Positions 29,328 to 34,266 of a DNA stretch of 34,266 bases are shown here, piece after piece. The notes under the pieces were generated by a model. That model ran no database searches and had not been told where the DNA came from. It saw only the letters and a list, made by a program, of their open reading frames with translations. The translations under genes were made by a program, and so were the position numbers. The stretch is from Coriobacteriaceae bacterium (GTDB lineage Bacteria > Actinomycetota > Coriobacteriia > Coriobacteriales > Eggerthellaceae): the NCBI GenBank assembly GCA_004555335.1, contig SFII01000003.1, forward strand, positions 1 to 34,266, given 5' to 3'. Each line of letters begins with the position of its first letter. The stretch's first letter is position 1.

Positions 29328-29588
29328 GTGGCTGAATGTTACAAAACGATCGAATATCCGGACCGAAAGGCGATCGCGGCCCTTTACGCCGCCGGCGCGA
29401 AGGCCGGACAGATCGCGAAGGAAATCGGCGTCGCACCCCGCACCATCTACGCCGAACTGAAGCGCGGCCGCGAAGGGGACAAGCTGGACAAGAACTTCCG
29501 GCCGTCCTACGACGCAGACCTGGCCCAGAAGCGCGCCCAGGAAAGCCTTCGCCGACGCGGCCGGAGGAAAGGAGGACCGGCAGAATGA
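29328..29588 (+). CDS. Stand-alone IS30-like HTH protein
   Basis: This 86-residue protein starts at GTG 29328 after GAAAGGACGGTG; longer readings in frame have no ribosome binding site. It holds a helix-turn-helix, AGQIAKEIGVAPRTIYAELK, close in sequence to the N-terminal domain of the IS30 transposase upstream (AIADALGVSLRTVYYELK), followed by SYDADLAQKRAQESLRRRGR. It therefore looks like an IS30 N-terminal DNA-binding domain used as a free regulator. It is the first gene after the early promoter and may bind the same sites as the transposase. Confidence 0.82.
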   Translation: MAECYKTIEYPDRKAIAALYAAGAKAGQIAKEIGVAPRTIYAELKRGREGDKLDKNFRPSYDADLAQKRAQESLRRRGRRKGGPAE

Positions 29589-29821
29589 CCCCCAGAGCAA
29601 GGCAACGGCGAACGCGCCGGAGAATCCGCAACGCGGCCAGTCTTCTTTCCCTGGTGGCCTTCCTGGCGCTTCTGGGAAGCGTCGGAGCCGTCGAACAGGA
29701 CCTGGTCCCCCTTCTCCCTGGCGCGATCCGAATGTTCGGCTTCCTTCTGATCTGGGCCGGCCTTCTGGCCGTCGCCGGAGCCTTCGACACCACCGAAGGA
29801 AGGAGGGAACGGAGAAGATGA
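29585..29821 (+). CDS. Small membrane protein of the early region
   Basis: This 78-residue protein starts with the ATGA overlap of the HTH gene. A very basic N-terminus (PRARQRRTRRRIRN) precedes two transmembrane segments (AASLLSLVAFLALLGSVGA; RMFGFLLIWAGLLAVAGAF) and a charged C-terminus. By charge the N-terminus should stay inside the cell. Function is unknown; early phage membrane proteins often affect superinfection or host physiology, but nothing here proves it. Confidence 0.7.
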   Translation: MTPRARQRRTRRRIRNAASLLSLVAFLALLGSVGAVEQDLVPLLPGAIRMFGFLLIWAGLLAVAGAFDTTEGRRERRR

Positions 29822-29976
29822 AGTACACGGCGACCCTGTCGCCCGTTCAGGTCGGACAGGCCGTGAAGGCCCTGGTCCTTCTGGGCGAAAAGAAGATCAC
29901 GATCGAAGAAACAGAAAAGGACCGCTTCGTCGTCACCACAACAAACGAAACGGCCCATTCCAAAAAGGTTAAGTGA
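29818..29976 (+). CDS. Small hypothetical protein (52 residues)
   Basis: This short gene starts at ATG 29818, overlapping the upstream stop by 4 bases, with GGAAGGAGGG upstream. The product begins MKYTATLSPVQVGQAVKALV and continues with LGEKKITIEETEKDRFVVTT, a simple helix then beta pattern with a basic end. Codon use matches its neighbours. The good ribosome binding site and tight overlap support it as real. No family is recognised. Confidence 0.65.
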   Translation: MKYTATLSPVQVGQAVKALVLLGEKKITIEETEKDRFVVTTTNETAHSKKVK

Positions 29977-30004
29977 ATCATATCACGGAAAGGAAAGGTT
30001 TTCA

Positions 30005-30322
30005 ATGCCTAAATTGAATTTTTACGATACGGACGCCGTAAAGACGTTTCTGCTGAATATCCTGATCGAAAACAAGGAAGCCCGTGAAGACGCCGACTTC
30101 GAGCGTCGCCAGACCCAAAACTGGTTCGGGCAGTATCAGGAACAGAAGGCGCGCGCCGAAGCCGCCGAAGCAAATATCAAGGCCGCGATCGCGAAGCTGG
30201 CCGCCTTCAATGGAGCGCGTCAGGAAGGCGTCGAAATCGGCTGGAAGGACGTTGACCGCATGGTCGAAGAAACCCTTCTGATCCTGGCACCGGAAAAGAC
30301 GGAAGGGGGCGCCGCGAAATGA
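30005..30322 (+). CDS. Hypothetical helical early protein
   Basis: This 105-residue protein has a long charged helix with heptad character (EDADFERRQTQNWFGQYQE, KARAEAAEANIKAAIAKLAA). It sits after GGAAAGGAAAGG and overlaps the Gp157 gene by 4 bases. This position before Gp157 and the annealing protein is common for small helper proteins in Gram-positive phages. Function is unknown. Confidence 0.7.
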   Translation: MPKLNFYDTDAVKTFLLNILIENKEAREDADFERRQTQNWFGQYQEQKARAEAAEANIKAAIAKLAAFNGARQEGVEIGWKDVDRMVEETLLILAPEKTEGGAAK

Positions 30323-30813
30323 ATAGCACCCTGTATGAGATCAGCGCCGACTTCCTGGCCGCCCTGGACGCGATGGAGGTAGACCCCGACACCGGCGAAC
30401 TGCTGAACGCCGACCAGCTTGACGCCCTTTCCGCCGCCTTCGACGAAAAGGCTGAAGCGACCGCCCTTTACATCAAGAACCTGACCGCCTTCGTCGGCGA
30501 CGTGAAGGCAGAGGAAGCCGCCCTGGCGGAGCGCCGCAAGTCCGCCGAAAAGCGTGTCGAACGCTTGAAGGACCTTCTGGCGTCCTCCATGCTGTCCGTC
30601 GGCCGCGACAAGGTCGAAACGGCCAGAACGAAGATCAGCTTCCGCAAGTCCACCCAGGTTCAGATCGACGACGAAGCCGCCCTTCCCCCTGACTTCGTGA
30701 CGACCACCGTCACCACGAAGCCAGACAAAACGGCGATCAAGAAGGCAATCCAGGCCGGACAGGCCGTCGCCGGCGCTGTCCTGGTCGAGAACCAGAACCT
30801 TCAGATCAAGTAA
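30319..30813 (+). CDS. Siphovirus Gp157-like protein
   Basis: This 164-residue protein matches the Gp157 family: TLYEISADFLAALDAMEVDP, DTGELLNADQLDAL, KAEATALYIKNLTAFVGD, then EEAALAERRKSAEKRVERL and TKISFRKSTQVQIDD. The middle is coiled coil. The family is typical of phage recombination modules next to single-strand annealing proteins; its exact activity is not established, and a role in phage resistance was proposed in streptococcal phages. The gene after it is the annealing protein, which fits. Confidence 0.92.
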   Translation: MNSTLYEISADFLAALDAMEVDPDTGELLNADQLDALSAAFDEKAEATALYIKNLTAFVGDVKAEEAALAERRKSAEKRVERLKDLLASSMLSVGRDKVETARTKISFRKSTQVQIDDEAALPPDFVTTTVTTKPDKTAIKKAIQAGQAVAGAVLVENQNLQIK

Positions 30814-30825
30814 GGAGGAATCAGC

Positions 30826-31629
30826 GTGAAGGACTTCAATATTCCCCTTCTGACGGCTGAAGACATCGACTGTCGCGTCCAGTCCGTCAGCAAGGCGAAG
30901 AACGGCACGGTCGGCGCGGTCCTTCTTCTCTACAAGGACGCCCGTGTCGATATGCGAATCCTGGACCAGGTCTTCGGCCCTGGTAACTGGCAGAGGACCC
31001 ACGAACTGATCAACGGGAACCTGTTCTGTACGATCGAAATCTGGGACGACGAAAAGGCGGCCTGGGTGAAGAAACAGGACGTCGGCGTCGAGAGCAACAC
31101 GGAGAAGGAAAAGGGACAGGCGTCCGACGCCTTCAAACGTGCCGGCTTCAACGTCGGGATCGGCCGCGAACTGTATTCCGCCCCTTTCACCTATGTCGAA
31201 CTGAACGACGGTGAATGGAAGGTCGAGAAGGTCCAGGGCCGCGACGTCTACCGCACCTATCCGAATGTCAAGTTCTCCGTCACGAAGATCGGCTACAACG
31301 ACCGCCGCGAGATCGTGGACCTGACGATCGTCGACCGCTTCGGAAACGTCCGCTTCCTGTACGAAGGCGGCGTCCAGAAGAAGACCAACCAGGGCGGCCA
31401 GGGAAGCCGCCAGGGCGCGCAGAGCGGCCGACAGGCACAGACCCCGCCCCCCGCGGCGCAGACGTCCCAGGCGTCCCAGAGAGCGCCCCAGGGCGCCCCT
31501 TCTCCCGCTATCCCCGCCGGCGGTACTGTCTGCCCCGTGTGCGGCGGCCCGATCAGCGACGCCGAACGCGACTATTCCCTTCGGAAGTACGGCCGCGAAC
31601 TGTGCCGCAAGTGCCAGCGCAACGCGTGA
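30826..31629 (+). CDS. Rad52/Sak-like single-strand annealing protein with zinc ribbon
   Basis: This 267-residue protein starts at GTG after AAGGAGG. Residues 1-185 resemble Rad52/22-type annealing proteins of phages: LLLYKDARVDMRILDQVFGP and GNWQRTHELI, then VGVESNTEKEKGQASDAFKR and AGFNVGIGRELYSAPF. A Gln/Ala/Pro-rich linker leads to a C-terminal zinc ribbon (CPVCGGPI ... CRKCQRN). It would anneal single-stranded DNA in phage recombination together with SSB. The Rad52-like call comes from motif order and neighbours. Confidence 0.82.
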   Translation: MKDFNIPLLTAEDIDCRVQSVSKAKNGTVGAVLLLYKDARVDMRILDQVFGPGNWQRTHELINGNLFCTIEIWDDEKAAWVKKQDVGVESNTEKEKGQASDAFKRAGFNVGIGRELYSAPFTYVELNDGEWKVEKVQGRDVYRTYPNVKFSVTKIGYNDRREIVDLTIVDRFGNVRFLYEGGVQKKTNQGGQGSRQGAQSGRQAQTPPPAAQTSQASQRAPQGAPSPAIPAGGTVCPVCGGPISDAERDYSLRKYGRELCRKCQRNA

Positions 31630-31644
31630 AAGGTGGTGTAGACA

Positions 31645-32403
31645 ATGCCAAGCCGTATCATTAAGGAAACGATCATCATCAGCGAGTCTTTGACCGCGAT
31701 CAGCGCCGAAGCCGAACGGTTCTTCTGGCGCCTGGTCGTGAAGGCCGACGACTTCGGCCTGTACTATGGCGACCCCCGTATTCTGGCTTCCCTGTGCTTC
31801 CCCCAGAAGCCCCCTTCTGAACAGAAAATCCGTTCCTGGCTGAACGAACTGATTCGCGAAGACATGGTGGGGACCTACACGGCCCCCGAAGACGGGAAGA
31901 AGTACCTGAAACTTCTGAACTGGGGCAAATGCCAACAGACCAGGGCGAAGTCCAGCAAATACCCTGAACCGTCTTCGTTTGATAGCAAATGCAAACAGGC
32001 GAACGGAAATCAAATGCTTGCAAATGTCCCCGTAAACGTAAACGAAAACGGAAACGATAACGAAAACGAGAAACGCGCCCAAACGGGGCGCGGGGCGGCG
32101 AACGGATTTGACCGGTTCTGGGCTTCCTATCCCCGACGCGTCGGGAAGAAGGACGCTGTGGCCGTCTGGAAGAAGATCAATCCTGACGACGCCCTGATCG
32201 ACCGGATCGTGACTGGCGTGGAACGCTGGAAGCGGTCTGAACAGTGGACGAAGGACGACGGTCGCTTCATTCCCTACCCCGCGACCTTCCTTCGCGGCGA
32301 ACGGTGGAACGAATCCGACAGCGTGAGTAAACCGGCCGCCGTTCCGCCGGCGGCGAAGGACTACGGCGACGACGACTTCCTGGGCGGTGGCGACCATGAA
32401 TGA
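31645..32403 (+). CDS. Replisome organizer / replication initiation protein (DnaD-like)
   Basis: This 252-residue protein has an N-terminal winged-helix region (residues 1-100: SRIIKETIIISESLTAISAE, FFWRLVVKADDFGLYYGDPR, LNELIREDMVGTYTAPEDGK) like phage replisome organizers. A low-complexity Asn/Glu linker carries the repeat cluster at DNA level. The C-terminus has FDRFWASYPRRVGKKDAVAVW, a module common in phage initiators that contact the helicase loader. It recognises the origin and brings in the DnaC-like protein encoded next. It overlaps that gene by 8 bases. AAAGGTGG precedes the ATG. Confidence 0.88.
   Translation: MPSRIIKETIIISESLTAISAEAERFFWRLVVKADDFGLYYGDPRILASLCFPQKPPSEQKIRSWLNELIREDMVGTYTAPEDGKKYLKLLNWGKCQQTRAKSSKYPEPSSFDSKCKQANGNQMLANVPVNVNENGNDNENEKRAQTGRGAANGFDRFWASYPRRVGKKDAVAVWKKINPDDALIDRIVTGVERWKRSEQWTKDDGRFIPYPATFLRGERWNESDSVSKPAAVPPAAKDYGDDDFLGGGDHE
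31925..32076. repeat. Iteron-like repeats inside the replisome organizer gene, candidate origin
   Basis: GCAAAT occurs at 31925, 31955 and 31985, exactly 30 bases apart, then CAAAT at 32011 and GCAAAT at 32020. Downstream, 32028-32076 holds seven near-tandem copies of a (N)AAACG/TAACG hexamer with low G+C. Phage origins often lie inside the initiator gene, as in lambda and many Gram-positive phages, so this is a good candidate for the replication origin. Confidence 0.6.
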
Positions 32404-33250
32404 CTTCACCGACGTTCTGGAATCCATCGCCCAGAACGCCAGACGCGGCCATGAGCGCGCCGGCGACTACCGCGGCGAAGACGGCCTTCTGTATTGCGGC
32501 CGGTGCCGCACCAGGAAGGAACACCGCCTGGAACTGGACACCGACCCGCCGAAGGTGGTCACGGTGCCGGTCATGTGCAAGTGCGAGGAAGAACGCCAGG
32601 AAGCCCAGCGCAAGGAAGAAGAGCGGATCAAGTTCCGCCAGGACTGCGAACGGCTTCGCCGCGACGGGATCACAGACCCGTCCTATTTGGTCAACACCTT
32701 CGCCCAGGACGACAACCGGAACCCCGCCGTTTCGGACGTGTGCCGGAAGTACGTCGACCATTGGGAGGAAATGAAGGCCGACAACATCGGAATCCTGTTC
32801 TATGGCGGCGTCGGGACCGGAAAGTCCTTCCTGGCCTGTTGTATCGCGAACGCCCTGATCGACCGCTGTGTGAAGGCCAGCGTGACGAACTTCCCCCGCA
32901 TTATGAACCGCCTTCAGGGATTCGGAGAGGACAAACAAGGCTTCCTGGACAAGCTGAATCACTATGACTGCCTGGTGATCGACGACCTGGGCGTCGAGCG
33001 GGACACGTCCTATTCCGTCGAGCAGATTTACAACGTCGTCGACGCCAGGTCCCGTTCAGGGAAGCCCCTGATCGTGACGACGAACCTGTCCCTGGACGAC
33101 CTTCGGAACCCGTCGTCTATGGGCTACGCCCGTATTTATGACCGCGTCCTGGAAATGTGTCCGATCAAGTTGAAACTGGCCGGCGACTCCCGAAGGACCG
33201 TCAACGCGGCCGCGCGCCGCGACAGGGCGAAGGAAATCCTGGGAATGTGA
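32396..33250 (+). CDS. DnaC-like helicase loader ATPase
   Basis: This 284-residue protein has a Cys-bearing N-terminus (YCGRC; MCKCEEER), probably a zinc finger, and a C-terminal AAA+ domain: Walker A GGVGTGKS at 137-144, Walker B LVIDDLG at 193-199, sensor region LIVTTNLSLDDL, and IYDRVLEMC before the end. It loads the host replicative helicase at the phage origin with the replisome organizer upstream. ATG 32396 is preferred over GTG 32387 because of spacing from GGGCGGTGG. Confidence 0.93.
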   Translation: MNDFTDVLESIAQNARRGHERAGDYRGEDGLLYCGRCRTRKEHRLELDTDPPKVVTVPVMCKCEEERQEAQRKEEERIKFRQDCERLRRDGITDPSYLVNTFAQDDNRNPAVSDVCRKYVDHWEEMKADNIGILFYGGVGTGKSFLACCIANALIDRCVKASVTNFPRIMNRLQGFGEDKQGFLDKLNHYDCLVIDDLGVERDTSYSVEQIYNVVDARSRSGKPLIVTTNLSLDDLRNPSSMGYARIYDRVLEMCPIKLKLAGDSRRTVNAAARRDRAKEILGM

Positions 33251-33263
33251 AGGAGGGCCGCAA

Positions 33264-33668
33264 GTGGAAACCTGGAAAGTGACGATCCCTGGCCTTTTAC
33301 CTGGCCTGAACGAGTACATAGACGCGGAACGCGCCGTCAAGGGCAAGTACAAGGCCGCCGCCATGAAGAAACAGGCCGAAAACGTGATCGGCTTCATGGT
33401 GAAGACACAGCTTCGCGGCGTCCGCTTCGACCGGCCGGTGATCATTCATTACCGCTGGATCGAGCCGAACCGCCGCCGCGACAAGGACAACGTCGCCTTC
33501 GCGAAGAAGTTCATTCAGGACAGTCTGGTCCATGCCGGCGTCCTGGTGAACGACGGCTGGAACCAGATCGAGGGCTTCACGGACGACTTCGCCGTGGACC
33601 CGAAGAACCCCCGCGTGGAAGTGACTATCGAGATATTCGAAGGAGGAAAACGACATGGCAAATATTAA
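33264..33668 (+). CDS. rusA: RusA-family Holliday junction resolvase
   Basis: This 134-residue protein starts at GTG after GAAGGAGGG. It has the RusA pattern: an early beta strand (WKVTIPGLLPGLNEYID), then YRWIEPNRRRDKDNVAFAKK with D73 and D75, the helix KFIQDSLVHAGVLVNDG with D86 and D97, and a beta end (RVEVTIEIFEG). The aspartates bind Mg2+ for cutting four-way junctions before packaging. It overlaps the second DGR target gene by 14 bases. Confidence 0.92.
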   Translation: METWKVTIPGLLPGLNEYIDAERAVKGKYKAAAMKKQAENVIGFMVKTQLRGVRFDRPVIIHYRWIEPNRRRDKDNVAFAKKFIQDSLVHAGVLVNDGWNQIEGFTDDFAVDPKNPRVEVTIEIFEGGKRHGKY

Positions 33669-34249
33669 GACTTTGAAGGACCTGACCCCTGGGACCGTCT
33701 TCGACGCCGGCCCGATCGACGTCCGCGTCCTGGATCACATGACCAACGGAACGACCCTTCTGATCGCCGACAAGGCGATCGCGTGGCGCCCCTTCTCCCT
33801 GGAACCCCTGAAGACCCGTCCGGAGGAAGCCCCTACCCCTTATCCGAACGACTTCAGTCTGTCCTATCTGAAGGACGAACTGAACGGCCCATTCCTGGCG
33901 GCCTTCGACGCCGCCGGCGGCCCGATCCGTTCCGCGAACATCGTGGAAGCGGACTGGTCCCTGGCGGACCATCGCGGCGGCTTCGGCTACGGCAACATGA
34001 AGGCGAAGATCAGCCTTCTTCCCGAAGCCCTGTTCCTGAAGTACAAGGCCCGTCTGGCCCTGGACGACTGGTGGTGGCTTGTCACCCCGTACGCCGGCTA
34101 CGCGATCAGCGCGCGCTGTCGGCGCGGGCGGCAGTCTGGGCAACGGCGGCGCGTACGGCGGCGGCGGCGGCGTCCGGCCGGCTTTCTTCGCGGAATCTGG
34201 AATCATTCTGGAATCCGACGGCGGCGAAGCGGTGGAAGGCCATGAATGA
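33655..34249 (+). CDS. DGR target 2: small DUF6273-like protein, frameshifted in VR2
   Basis: The N-terminal 145 residues are intact: TLKDLTPGTVFDAGPIDVRV, then a DUF6273-like C-type-lectin core with WRPFSLEPLK, SLSYLKDELNGPF, ALFLKYKARLALDDWWWLVT and PYAG. As given, the frame runs out of phase inside VR2 and stops at 34245 with an Arg-rich tail. Adding the two bases missing relative to TR restores a 198-residue protein ending at 34249 with GVRPAFFAESGIILES, like other DGR targets. It has no signal peptide, membrane segment or fibre domain. It lies in the early module after rusA, with AAGGAGG before the ATG. Confidence 0.85.
34080..34181 (+). repeat. DGR variable repeat VR2 (remote)
   Basis: This 102-base copy of TR 21381-21484 is about 12.6 kb from the template. 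It has 20 substitutions, all at template A: 17 A-to-G, 3 A-to-T, no A-to-C. It also lacks the two A of the single AAT codon. The 5' flank TGTCACCCCG matches TR better than the VR1 flank does. The end GGCGTCCGGCCGG and the following GCTTT are shared with VR1. Confidence 0.95.
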
Positions 34250-34266
34250 CCATGTGACGATCCGCC
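34242..34266 (+). CDS. Start of a further gene, cut by the window end
   Basis: ATG at 34242 follows GGTGGAAGG at good spacing and overlaps the restored end of target 2 by 8 bases (ATGAATGA). Only eight codons (MNDHVTIR) are visible. It is consistent with an operon continuing past the window edge. Confidence 0.35.

Noticed and set aside
30220..32427. 735-codon open frame on the - strand across the replication genes
   Set aside because: It is antisense to Gp157, the annealing protein and the replisome organizer, all with clear motifs and good starts.
21381..34181. Three related repeats of about 100 bases as a CRISPR or transposon repeat
   Set aside because: The copies differ only at adenines of one of them, lie far apart inside coding genes, and are next to avd and a DGR reverse transcriptase, so they are TR and VRs.
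1..34266. tRNA or rRNA genes
   Set aside because: No cloverleaf-like or rRNA-like stretch was seen in the few intergenic gaps.

Overview
The window is almost entirely phage DNA. It is a large part, possibly nearly all, of a temperate myovirus (Caudoviricetes) that infects a Gram-positive, high-G+C host, most likely a gut Clostridia/Oscillospiraceae-type bacterium. The host call is an inference. It rests on the PBSX (Xkd)-type contractile-tail gene order, an ArpU/sigma-like late regulator, strong GGAGG-type ribosome binding sites, an amidase with an SH3b domain, and a base composition near 60% G+C by eye. No rRNA, tRNA or CRISPR array was seen. All genes but one (27099-27446) read on the + strand.

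Layout. Positions 1-2768 hold the end of an early/middle region: small Cys-rich proteins, a 3D-domain exported protein, a MazG-like pyrophosphatase, SSB and a sigma-region-4-like late regulator. Positions 2769-2945 hold a probable late promoter and stacked inverted repeats. Positions 2946-11302 are packaging and head genes: terS, terL, portal, a MuF head protein with a DUF6883-like toxin tail, a DUF4926-like partner, scaffold, major capsid and connectors. Positions 11306-20682 are the contractile tail: sheath, tube, frameshifted chaperones, tape measure, LysM hub protein, baseplate proteins and collar fibre. Positions 20679-24431 are a diversity-generating retroelement (DGR): avd, template repeat, reverse transcriptase and a DUF6273-type target gene carrying variable repeat VR1. 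Positions 24450-27057 are a carbohydrate-binding tail protein, holin-like membrane proteins, an amidase and a displaced HK97 gp10-like protein. Positions 27099-29327 are a regulatory and mobility island: a reverse-strand moron, an XRE regulator with divergent promoters, an autoregulated ribbon-helix-helix protein and an IS30-family transposase. Positions 29328-34266 are the early replication module: HTH protein, Gp157, Rad52/Sak-like annealing protein, replisome organizer with iteron-like repeats, DnaC-like loader, RusA and a second DGR target.

The most striking feature is that this DGR has two targets. VR1 (23373-23472) lies in a tail-tip protein directly downstream of the reverse transcriptase. 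VR2 (34080-34181) lies about 12.6 kb from the template repeat, in a small DUF6273-like protein overlapping rusA in the early module. Every substitution in both repeats falls on a template adenine: 20 in VR1 and 20 in VR2. VR2 also lacks two adenines relative to the template, which shifts the reading frame, and 17 of its 20 substitutions are A-to-G. A second notable system is the MuF head protein ending in a DUF6883-like domain, followed 6 bases later by a DUF4926-like gene. This fits a phage-borne MuF polymorphic toxin with a candidate immunity protein.

The gene order at the two edges (replication genes at the right, SSB/MazG/late regulator then terS at the left) is what a circularly permuted genome would look like. 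No direct terminal repeat was seen, and no tyrosine or serine integrase was recognised.
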